In this document: piece by piece, positions 1 to 9,546 of the stretch
How the letters are laid out: each line of letters begins with the position of its first letter
Position numbering within the stretch: the stretch's first letter is position 1
From: Pholis gunnellus
Lineage: Eukaryota > Chordata > Actinopteri > Perciformes > Pholidae
DNA: 64,000 bases
Reading direction: 5' to 3'
Assembly: GCA_910591455.2 (NCBI GenBank)
Contig: OU342822.1
Coordinates: 18,937,763 to 19,001,762, forward strand
Translations under genes and position numbers: made by a program
The notes under the pieces: generated by a model
Databases searched by the model: none
Seen by the model: the letters and a program-made list of their open reading frames with translations, nothing else
What the model was told of the DNA's origin: nothing

Positions 1-1361
1 ACATTGATTCCCTCTCTGACTTCCAGAGGTTTTCTCTTCCAGCTGTCAACGAGCAGATCACTCACAGTTTCATTGTAGATTTCCATGTAAGAAACCCTCA
101 GAAGGAACTCCTTTTTTGAACACTTTTGGGCAAAAGAAAAGTCCTTTGGTTAGAAAAAAAACAAAACTGTGATTACACAAAATCAACTGTGGCGTGTTTC
201 AAACCTGATTCAAGTCTTACAGTTGTAATGGTTTGGAAGACGTCTTCCACAGCCAGAGGGATCACGCCATGAATACGATTGCTCCCCATCATGGTGAAAG
301 TCTTCCCTGAAGAAGTCTGCCCGTAAGCGAATATAGTTCCTGTGGATTGAACGCACAATAGGTACACAAAATAAACACCAGCTACAGTGAGCTAATGGAG
401 CAGCGCATTACCAGCAGACAGGTCTCACTGTTTTCCCTTTCTATCACATACCATTATACCCCTGGACAGAGGAAACAACCAGAGGCTTTGCAATGCTCTG
501 GTACAGCTGATTGGTTGTTTCTTCTGCGATGAAAACTCGGTCTGTGAACAACAGAGCAGGAACGTGAACGTACAGTAGGTATCCGTTATGTTATGCTTGC
601 GCAAAATATCTCAAAAGGAGCCACACAATCCAGTGAACACATCTCTCAATCCATGCTGCAAAACATACCGAAGACAAAGCTCTTAGTGGAATTCCCATCA
701 TCGATTTGATGAATGGATTTCTTATCAGCCTTCCAAAACAGCTGGACGGGCTCCGCGTTCTCCGACGCAGCGCTTTCTTCCCTGTAACGACGACATAGTC
801 AGGTGACAACGTTTACTGTTGCTCTGTGAGAATTCAGTTGTGGCTGAATTTCTTAAACATTCCCGACGATTTCATGAGGTTTGGAAGCTCAGCAGAAACA
901 AAATGTTTGGAGGAGAAATCAAGCTTCCCATTGATCAATAATATCACAGATTAGAGTCTTGATTCTCAGATTCATTTTGAAATGAGAGTGGCAATCAAGA
1001 CATGGAAGACAAAACCTTTATTGTTAATTATGTGACACATAACCCACGAGTACATCAGCACACAAGGAATATATTCCGATGTACATTTGCAAAGACACTA
1101 TTATGACTATTAGGACACTGTTAAAAGCTAACGCTACGTTATAGCATTCATTAATTGGTCGTTAACGTCGGAAATTAAGCTAGCGACCAAGTCCTACGGT
1201 TGGTAACAGTTAGTTAGCATTAGCATTAACGCTGGGTAACTTGGCGTTAGCTCCTAACTAACGTTAGCTAACTAAGTACTTGTACTCTAATGGCACAAAA
1301 CCTACCTTTCAATAAGCGGCCGGACTCGAACACAGACTTTAACTGCCGACTCTTCCGTCAT
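1..1361 (-). CDS. cenpe: Centromere-associated kinesin CENP-E, 5' part (partial)
   Basis: Plus-end-directed kinetochore kinesin that helps chromosomes congress at mitosis. Five coding exons are visible on the minus strand: 1306-1361, 669-781, 452-541, 221-339 and 1-122 (the last runs off the window edge). They encode about 166 residues of the motor head. The start MTEESAVKVCVRVRPL is the typical kinesin beta-1 strand. Exon 4 carries the P-loop region (TIFAYGQTSSGKTFTMMGS), and exon 5 holds the SYMEIYNETVSDLL strand. All joins keep frame. For exon 5 I chose the acceptor at 122/123 over one 12 nt further in, because it restores the spacing expected for CENP-E before EFLLR. The long coiled-coil tail lies outside the window. 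The wording of the motor fits CENP-E better than other kinesins; the family is certain and the member likely. Confidence 0.9.
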
Positions 1362-1932
1362 GTTTATATTATGATAGTCCCCCACCAAACGTGTAAAATC
1401 TTAATACATATTTCAAAATTGAAATCCAACTGACGCCGACGTACTCGTCCTGTTGTTTTTTCTTCGCTGTTTAAAATTGTCCCGCTTTATTTGGATTGGT
1501 GGACGTCATCAGGTGGACGGACCCATATGTGGTTGTGTAAAAAAATAAGTTACGTTTTAGCTACGTTTTTAAAAGATGTATTTTTTTCAAATATTAGGCT
1601 GTGTATGAGTGAGTAGATCTGAAATCTAAAAATATTTTTTAAATTCAATTTTCTTTACAGAAAAACCAAGTGACATGGTAGCGACCGACTAGTGACGCGT
1701 TAGCTGGCGACTGTATTGTTGGGCGTCATCAAACCGCGTCTAGTGAAGTGTGGAAAACACATGAGAAAGCGGTGGTTGTTGTAGAAGTTAAACGTTTAGT
1801 GTACTTTAAAGAATCAGAGCTGTTCACGAATCCCGACGACGTTAATTGATATTCAGGCTTAATCATTTCTAAATGCGGAATAGCTGACAAGTATACAAAA
1901 ACCTTCTTGGAGTGTATTATCTTGCTTTTGAA
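1362..1932. promoter_or_regulatory. Shared head-to-head cenpe/ddx51 promoter region
   Basis: The cenpe and ddx51 start codons face away from each other, 571 bp apart, so this interval must hold both promoters. Seen here are an inverted CCAAT box (ATTGG near 1493-1497), a CRE-like GACGTCA at about 1503-1509, and TTTGAA on the cenpe strand at 1412-1417. TTTGAA is a possible cell-cycle CHR element. No TATA box stands out. Promoter function is inferred from gene arrangement. Confidence 0.55.
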
Positions 1933-4900
1933 ATGTCTCTTTTTGTTGTAAACAGGTAAAGTTGCTGTTATTTTCTGCACTAGCTTCCATAGTTTGTCCG
2001 TTTGTCACATAACTACATGATCTTAGAGTTATATAGATGTGCGTAGCTTCTGAGATAATAAGTAGAGATAGTTTTCACATCATACAGCAAAAGTAATAAG
2101 CAATACAGTTCTCTTTAGAAACCTGTCACATAGAATATATATATATATATATATGATGTGTCATATAATGTCTGATACTGAGAACGTATTATCTGCTTGG
2201 ACTGAACAATCTGTAACATGTTGCATTCTGTGGTGTTGCTCACAGGTACCTTGGAGAGGAGGAAAGTGAGAGTGTCTCAAAGGAGTCCCGGTCTCAGGCG
2301 TTACTGGCTAAGCTGCAGCAGAAGGCAAAAGAGAAGCAGAAACAGAGTAGGAAAGAACGCCCGCCTAAAGAACGGACGGAACAACAAGATGTGAAAAAGA
2401 AAAGAAAAGCTGACAAGAACAGCGGTCAAGAGCCTCAACTGCACAAAAAGAGGAAATCAGAAGATGCGGACTCTGATAATCACGATGAGCCTGTCGAAGA
2501 CGCAAAGAAGAACGAGAAACAGAAGAAGAAGAAGAAGAAAAAGGTTCAGTCAGGTGTGTAATAACTCACATGTTGACACCACACTGGGTAATCTATTCAT
2601 ATCACATCATTCACATGATCGGTGTTATGATATGATGACATTCCTTCACTGTTACATTGTGCGTGTAATCCTTATTGCTGAGCCCTGTACTGTTACGGCC
2701 GGTTACAAATTGTGATGTTGCTTCTGCAATACACGTAGATGACAGATGATTCAGTTTGTCTGTCTTTGGGATTTTAGGCATTTCAGTTAAAGATCTGCCA
2801 GAAACTCCTGTGACAGAAAGAGACGGACAGGAGGACACAGGAGGAGGAGAAGAAGAGGAGATGGAGACGGAGACAGAAAACGTTACACTAAAAGAAACCG
2901 CGGAGAAGACTTCTGCTCCAACTGGATTCACGGTTCTGGGAGGATTCGAGAACAAACCTGTCCAAAAGGTACAGTCATTCGTTTGGTGCTTAAAGGCTCT
3001 CCGATAGCTTTAGCATTAAACCTCCAGAGTTTTAGTGTGTGTGTGTGTGTGTGTTCTTCTTTTCTCAGGTACACAGAGTTCTGCCTCAGTGGCTCGCTCA
3101 GCCTGATGTGATTCACAGAGACATAAAAAGCAACCTGGTCCCCATCTCTGACCTCCCGGGACTTTCTGCTCTGCTCGTGAAAAAACTGCAAAATAGTGGA
3201 ATTCAGCACCTTTTTCCAGGTGATGACACTCGGCTGTATTTCTTTACATTCAGCAGCAAGTTTCTAAAGGATCCAGAACCGGCCTGTACATTTTCATTTC
3301 ATGTTGATGTTAGTTCAAATATGTCTGCTATGTTCCATCAGTGTTATTTGCTTTATTAGTTTGTGATAATAAATCAGATATCCATCTCTGGAGCTGAAAA
3401 GTTCACTGTGAAGGGATGTTGTGATTTGAAAAGTCTGGTGTATTGGTGACTACATCCACTTCTCATATGCAGTCTGTGTGTATACACCTGAGGAACAAAG
3501 TTCTGAAGAATACTGTCACCTTTTCACCCTTTCACAGTGCAAGCAGAGGTAATCCCGGCCATCTTGGAGAGCGCACAGCAGGGGCTGCTGATCGGACGAG
3601 GCGGCTACAAGCCCAGAGATATATGTGTGTCTGCACCGACGGGCAGTGGCAAGACTCTCGCATTTGTCATACCTGTCGTACAAGTGAGCTTCCCTCAAAA
3701 AACCTTTCAGCAATGGATTCATACTGTGTGTTTGTGTGTTTGTGTGTTTGTGTGTGTGAGAAGAGAGACTCTCCAGATTACATAAAGACGTTCTCTACCA
3801 TCAGGTGCTGACGGAGCGGGTGGTGTGTGAAGTCCGGGCGTTGGCCGTGTTGCCGACCAAAGAGCTCGCCCAGCAGGTCAGAACCTTTCAAAACAAAAGT
3901 CTGGACACAACATAATCCAGTAATGTTCAGCTCTGTAGTCTGAACACGTTCTTCCTGTGCAGGTTTGCAAAGTGTTCACATCATACGCTGAGGGGAGCTC
4001 TCTGAAAGTGGTGATGCTGGCTGGTCAGAAGTCTTTTGCTGCAGAGCAGGCTTCACTCTCAGAACTCAGGTGAGAGGATGAAAGTTGTATTATTGAAACT
4101 AAGAAGTATTTATTCCACGATGGCAGATGGTTGTCTTTCTCTTTACCACCACCAAGGGGCACCAAAACCATTAGGAGAATGATTGAACACAGTAATGAAT
4201 AAATATCAGATCAGGACTTGGTATTTGTACAATACTCACGATAGCTTCTTTTTCTTCCAGAGGGAGCATGAGACGCAGTTTAGCTGACATCGTTGTTGCC
4301 ACTCCGGGTCGACTGGTCGATCACATCAACAAGAACTCAGGCTTCAGTCTGGAACACCTTAGGTTTCTTGTGAGTTCTTAAAACCTGCGCAACTAAAACC
4401 AAATAGCAGAAATAGGTGACATTGTCCACCATCTACCATTGGTGTGCTTTCGTTCTCTCATCCCTCCCAGATCATTGACGAGGCTGACAGGATGATTGAC
4501 AGCATGCACCAGTCTTGGCTCAGTCAGGTGGTGAAGGCGGTGTACAGATCAGGCGGCGGCGCAGACGTCGGGTCCATCTTCAGGCGGACTGAGCCAGCGT
4601 ACGTCACAGCAGCCAGGTGAGTGTTTCACACCTGAAGTCTCTTTTCGGTGGATAAAGAAGTAACTCAGATTCTTCTTCATTCAAGCAGAGTTTAATAACG
4701 TTTTATTAAAGGAAAAGTTCAAAAATGTTACGAAATATAAATCGTCTTTCCGAGAGTGAGATAAGAAGATTGATGTGTGTTCAGTACAGAGCTGGAGTCA
4801 GGACGCGGTTAGCCTAGCTTAGCATAAAGACTGGAAGCAGGGGTAAACGGCTAGCCTGGCTAGCACGTAACTCCTCACAAATGATAATTTTTACATTTCT

Positions 4901-5492
4901 GTTAAACAATTAGTTAATTGAGCTATTTTGACCTTTGGACCGATGCATCAGCATCAATTTGAGACTGTTTCATAACCAGTTTAAAGTTCTTCACAGTAAC
5001 TTAAATATAGATAAATCATTATCCGTGTCCCCTCTCAGTCTGTCTCCGCCTCAGATGCCGCTTCAGAAGCTGCTGTTTTCTGCCACACTGACACAGAACC
5101 CGGAGAAGCTTCAGCAGCTGGGCCTCCACCAGCCCCGACTCTTCAGCTCCATCCACAGTCACTCCAGCAGCACCACAGCGGCAGCCCTCACACACACACA
5201 GGGCGGCTTTGACTTCCCCCAAGGTCTGACGGTAAGAGATGACCGTCTACCTTCAGGGAGGAGGCGCTGTACCGTTGGACAAAGATGATTGAACTTCAGC
5301 TCACTTCGTTAATGACTGCACCTTTTTTTTTTTTGGTGTGTGTGTGTGTTTAGGAGTATTACGTTCCCTGTACGTTGAGCAAGAAGCCCCTCCTCATCCT
5401 CCACTTCATCCTGCGCATGAAGCTCAGCCCCGTCCTCTGTTTCACCAACTCCAGAGAGACTGCACACAGGTCGGAGAGGGCAACACTGTTTC

Positions 5493-5530
<38 letters not shown>

Positions 5531-7166
5531 CTGTTCAGCGTGGCCTGACTGGTTTATTTTTCTTCCTCCTCAGACTTTATCTGCTGGTGCAGCTCTTCGG
5601 TGGAGTTCAGGCCGCTGAGTTCTCCTCCCGACTCTCTCCCGCTGAGAGGAAGAAGACGCTGAAGGAGTTTGAACAAGGAAAGATCCAACTGTGAGTCTTG
5701 AATGCACACAGTTGTGTTGGAGAATAAGCGACAAACCAAAGTAACGAAAAATCAGCTCCGGCACACTGTCAACATTTACGATACGTCTGTGTTCCAGTAC
5801 AGCAAACTTCATCAGGCATTTAATTTCAAGTCCATCTACATACTGTACATGCTTTAGAAAGATAAAACACACGGCATCTATTATCCAAAACAACAGTCAG
5901 AAAAATTAGCAGTTTGGATGTAAAACAATTTACACACAAGGCAGCAAAACTCCCGCTGTTGTTTCTATGTGCTGTATGTAACGGTAGAGAAAGAGTCAAG
6001 CAGTGCATCCACAAAGTAGTCATCATGATCATAGACCTAATGAAGGGAATATATAGATATAGTATTCTCTTAATGTATATTTATTTATTTATTGTTGTGA
6101 ATTCCTGCAGTGGGCGCTTTAATGAGCAATGAATCAAACTAAAACCTGCAGGTTGATCAGCACAGACGCAGCTGCCAGAGGCATCGACATCAACGGGGTC
6201 AAATGTGTTGTGAATTACGACGCGCCGCAGTACATCCGGACGTACATTCACAGGTGAGCCGTCCAATATCCATGTTGTGTGTTGTAGCTCCGTCATATTG
6301 TGTCTCTGACTGAGACTTTGTCCCTTTTTTTATTTTTCAGGATTGGAAGAACAGCAAGAGCAGGGAAACCCGGCCTGGCCTTCACCTTTCTGCTGGGAGT
6401 ACAGGTGGAGCTCTTCTACAGACAAGCATGATTGAATATGGATGATAAGAGTATGAACAGCATAAACAGGATGTAAAGATGCTATGAAACAATATTTGTT
6501 TTCTCTTCCCACTCAGGAGAAGAACTTCCTCCAGATGGTGGTGGAAGCAGGAACCCCCGGGATTCAAAAGCAGATCGTTAAACCACAGAACCTGAAGGGC
6601 ATGGAGGCCCGATATGAACAAACTCTGCAGGAGCTGGCCAACGCCATCAAGGTACCATCTCAAACACAGTCATTCAATGTTGAGACGGTTTCAAAGGTTT
6701 CTGTGCATATCTGGTCGTTATGTGATTAAAACTGAACTCCCTTTCAATCATTATTATCAATTAAATGATCATTTTCAATGTTACACTTTAAGTTACTGCG
6801 AGGAACTTTTAACTGGTTATGAAACAGTTTAAATTTAACACCGATGCCTCTAAATGATCTGAAGACATCCAGCGAGAAGATTAGGTATTTCTATAAAGTT
6901 ATTCTTAATGCTCGTCATCGGTTTGGATTCTGGTGAAATCAGACAAAATCAGTAAAATTAGGTTTTTTAAAGAGACTGGTGCTCAAACACTCCCACTTTC
7001 GTCCACAGGGACCTCTAGAATCAACACTAAGGGAAAGTTCCTCTAGTAACTTTAAGCCGTTGTTACCATCTTCCACCTCCTGAAAACTAACTGTAGTTTG
7101 TCATTTTCATGCAAATCTCATGCAAAGGCCTTTTGTTTGTCTCTACAGGATGAGAGAGCCAAATAA
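1933..7166 (+). CDS. ddx51: ATP-dependent RNA helicase DDX51 (DEAD-box)
   Basis: Nucleolar DEAD-box helicase; the family acts in 60S ribosome assembly (3' end maturation of 28S rRNA). Sixteen exons join in frame to 665 aa (human about 666): 1933-1955, 2246-2553, 2778-2968, 3069-3219, 3538-3683, 3805-3876, 3963-4069, 4261-4369, 4471-4616, 5039-5231, 5354-5469, 5574-5690, 6152-6253, 6341-6404, 6517-6651, 7149-7166. The N-terminus is lysine/glutamate-rich and disordered. Helicase motifs appear in order: APTGSGKT (aa about 257-264), PTKELAQQ, TPGRLVDH, DEAD (about 372-375), SAT in LLFSATLTQ, LCFTNSRE, STDAAARGID and IGRTARAGK. The start MSLFVVNR is a short first exon ending at a good GT donor, as in other vertebrate DDX51 genes. 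TG microsatellites sit beside several acceptors. The poly(A) signal is at 7270. Confidence 0.96.
2135..2154. repeat. (AT)n microsatellite in ddx51 intron 1
   Basis: About ten uninterrupted AT dinucleotides, within intron 1 of ddx51. Confidence 0.9.
4786..4862. repeat. Teleost dispersed repeat fragment (TTAGCATAAAGACTGGAA type)
   Basis: Intronic segment in ddx51 with the phrase TTAGCATAAAGACTGGAAGC followed by GCTAGCCTGGCTAGC. A shorter copy of the same phrase occurs at about 33572-33590 in the intron just before the first actin exon. This wording is very common in percomorph introns; I recognise it as a dispersed repeat without a class assignment. Confidence 0.6.
5492..5525. repeat. (TA)n microsatellite in ddx51 intron 11
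   Basis: A TGTGTA lead-in followed by an uninterrupted run of about 14 TA dinucleotides, about 50 nt upstream of the exon 12 acceptor (exon starts at 5574). Confidence 0.9.
6801..7045. repeat. Dispersed repeat family R2, copy 1 (MITE-like)
   Basis: In the last ddx51 intron. It begins AGGAACTTTTAACTGG and ends with its rough inverse GGAAAGTTCCTC. Inside are the shared phrases GATGCCTCTAAATGA and GTCCACAGGGACC. Related copies lie at 29261-29562 and, in inverse orientation, at about 45369-45500. Inverted ends suggest a non-autonomous DNA transposon. Copy divergence is considerable. Confidence 0.65.
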
Positions 7167-7802
7167 CGGAGCAACACCGACTGATCCTCCTCCGAGCGGA
7201 CGTCTGTGCTTCACGAAGAACACATTTCATTTTGTTTTTCAGCTGTACTTGGAGTTTTTTATGTTGTTTAATAAAACATAAATTGTCTGTGTGGTGCAGC
7301 TGGTGATTTAAGCGCCACAGCGCCAGTTCTCAATGTCCATTTCCTTTAAGTGAGGTAATGATTGAGGTGGATAATGGCATTATTTACTAAACGTGAACCT
7401 TAGTTTAGCCATCCTTCACATCAGTACGTCTCTGACATATAAGTAGTGTACAGGGGTGAGATTCATATAACTCAGTGTTTTAGGGCCAAAACTACACCAA
7501 TAAATACATCATAAATAATCATATTCATGAATTCAGAAACTATATTTATCCAACAGATGAAGGAAACATCTTCAAATGTCTTTCAACACATCAGGTCTGC
7601 TTTGGGTTTGTGTTAAAATTGTTGTTTTTAAAGATTGGAAAAGTTTAATGGAAGCATTTAGAGAAAGGTTTGACAGGGTTCCTTTTTTCAATCCAGTTTT
7701 AATTTAGTCTGTCCTTACAATATACACACACACACTCACTCTCACACACACACACACACACACAGTACTATAGAACAGGTTCTCATAGAACGCGTCGTGC
7801 CA
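7167..7802. other. 3' UTR of ddx51 and spacer to smim8
   Basis: The gap between two convergent genes. The left part is the ddx51 3' UTR up to the AATAAA at 7270-7275. A CA-rich microsatellite lies at about 7721-7764. On the minus strand an ATTAAA (7698-7703 read in reverse) could serve as the smim8 poly(A) signal. No further gene is seen. Confidence 0.6.
7270..7275 (+). terminator. ddx51 polyadenylation signal AATAAA
   Basis: Canonical AATAAA about 100 nt after the ddx51 stop codon, followed by a TG-rich stretch (TTGTCTGTGTGG) that fits a downstream element. Confidence 0.8.
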
Positions 7803-8530
7803 TCAGTCCCATTTGGAAGTCTTCCTCCTCATGTATCTGTCTCCTTCGCTGTCGACTGCCTCGTACAGCTGCTGGTCGTTGTCTTTCATTGCGTGCATGT
7901 AGCCCAGGTAGCCCACACACAAGGTGATGGTCACCAGTCCGAACGCCATCACGGGTTTGTTCTGCAAAACATCACAGCTTCATGTTACAGGGAAGGTCTT
8001 TGGAGGACATTTCATCCAGCAGCAGGTGAACTGTCTCATTCTGAGTAAGGAAAGGTCATCTAAAAAAACACTTTCTAAATAATAAACAGGTGCCAAGTAT
8101 CATTTAAAGACAAAGAGAAGTTTTTAACTTTAAGTTATCTCCAAAACTACACGTCAAAACAAGTTACACATTACAGATACAGAGACAAGTTCCAACAGTT
8201 AGTTGGAACTTGTTAAAACACATTTTTACAGACTGGCTTTTATGTGATATATATATATAGACAGTGTATACTGTCTCACTGATCTTTCTGTTGTTATTAT
8301 TGTCTTGCTTTTGCTGCTTTGTTTTTAAAGGTGCTCTATAAATAAAGTTATTGTTATTATTATTATTTGGCTTAATGAGAGTTTGTCTGTTTGAGTCTCA
8401 CCGGTTTCATGAAGAGTTCCGGATTGAAAGCTCTGAACAGGGTCGTGGTCTGTGCGCCTCTCAGTCCGGGGGTCCGGAAACCTTTCTCCCCGGGACTCTC
8501 CTTCCCTTGACCGACGTCTTTATCCGCCAT
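7803..8530 (-). CDS. smim8: Small integral membrane protein 8
   Basis: A 95-aa single-pass membrane protein of unknown biochemical role, conserved in vertebrates (formerly C6orf162). Two exons on the minus strand, 8402-8530 and 7961-7803, join at phase 0. The N-terminal half reads MADKDVGQGK, then FRTPGLRGAQTTTLFRAFNP, then ELFMKP|NKPV. The second exon gives one hydrophobic segment (VMAFGLVTITLCVGYLGYM, about aa 47-65), an acidic stretch, and the family's invariant end YMRRKTSKWD. Length and both ends match human SMIM8. It converges with ddx51 and diverges from rad51. There is no sign of damage. Confidence 0.95.
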
Positions 8531-8812
8531 GTCCGGTCAAAACCTATGAACCGCGGCTTTTTAGAGAAATGTTATGACAACGAAGCTCGATAAATGAACA
8601 TTGCAGACCTTCTTGGTCCTTTGGTCTACGGTGCTTCCGTTAAAGCGTAGCCATGTTTTCAAAGTCAACGATGGAGACGAGATTAAAGAAGAAGAAGAAG
8701 AGGAGGAGAGTGAGGACTTCAAATGTCACAGCGCCCCTGGTGGTTGTGGGCGGAAATTCACAATTGTTCTTCTTCTTCTTCTTTTTCTTTTTCTTCTACT
8801 TCTTCTTAAATA

Positions 8813-8866
8813 TCTTATTTTATCTTATTTTATCTTATTTTACCTTATTTTACCTTATTTTATATA
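8813..8866. repeat. 10-bp minisatellite (TATCTTATTT)n
   Basis: About five tandem 10-bp units. The third position of the unit changes from ATC to ACC in the later units. A short TA run follows. Confidence 0.85.
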
Positions 8867-8884
8867 TATATTTTAACTAGACAT

Positions 8885-8975
8885 CCTGATCCACACTCCA
8901 TACCAGGTGGTGGCAGTAATGCGCCAATTCATTCTTTGCCAACCGCCAATAAACCTAAAAAAAAGAAGAAGAAGA
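8885..8975. repeat. Dispersed repeat tail (GGTGGCAGTAATGCGCCAA) ending in GAA repeats
   Basis: The phrase GGTGGCAGTAATGCGCCA followed by GCCAACCGCCAATAAACC and a run of AAGAAG is a wording I recognise from many fish loci. It looks like the 3' tail of a short interspersed element. The class is not proven from one copy. Confidence 0.5.
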
Positions 8976-9546
8976 AGATGGTTCAGGCTTTACAGCGTTA
9001 GGACTTCCTGTTGGAACTTTTACTTTGTAGGATAGATCGGCTGCGTTTTGATTGGTTGAATTTTCGACGTCTTCACGAACAACGTCATCACGTTTTGTTT
9101 GTGTGTCGCGCGGGAGCTTTTTGCTTATCAAACAGTCGAGTTCGAGGGAAACTAGCTAGAAGACAGACAGCAGGTAGGTTAGGCGAGTCCTGCGGCTTTA
9201 TCAAATGAAACATTTTATATTATATTATTAGAAACCACAGGTGAGATACACGGGACGTAGTTAACTTGTCGGTTTATCTGCTAGTTTGGGCGGTTTAACG
9301 CTGCTGAAAAGAAGCGAACTGATGCGAAAACAGCGCTAATGCTAACAAGCTAACGGTAAAGCAGTAACAGGGTTAAAGCCATACCGGTTGTGTATTGTTT
9401 TCACCGGGTACGTTAAGTTACCAGCACACGTCACGGAATTATGACAACCAGACTCTTGCTTATTGTAGTGAAGACATCACCATGATTATCTGTCACACAG
9501 CCCCCCTGTCTCCTCTCTGTTGACCAGGTTTCTTCACACTCAGACC

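Larger units (their letters stand above)
8531..9546. promoter_or_regulatory. Divergent smim8/rad51 5' region with repeats and rad51 exon 1
   Basis: Contains the smim8 promoter side (from 8531), a GAAGAA/TTCTTC-rich stretch (8680-8800), a 10-bp minisatellite (8813-8866) and a dispersed-repeat tail (8885-8975). The rad51 side follows. An inverted CCAAT box (GATTGG, 9049-9054) precedes a probable non-coding exon 1 that ends with CAG|gtaggt at 9173. A long intron then runs to the acceptor at 9527. Vertebrate RAD51 also has a non-coding first exon. The transcription start is not determinable from sequence alone. Confidence 0.6.

Noticed and set aside
2464..2715. Open frame on the plus strand rich in Arg (2464-2715)
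   Set aside because: It is an out-of-frame shadow of the Lys/Glu-rich ddx51 exon 2.
8726..8750. CTCF-like GCGCCCCTGGTGG at about 8730
   Set aside because: It is one G short of the core spacing, so it does not fit the consensus.
8653..8880. Phe/Leu-rich open frames in 8601-8880
   Set aside because: They come from TTC/TTA-rich simple repeats between smim8 and rad51.
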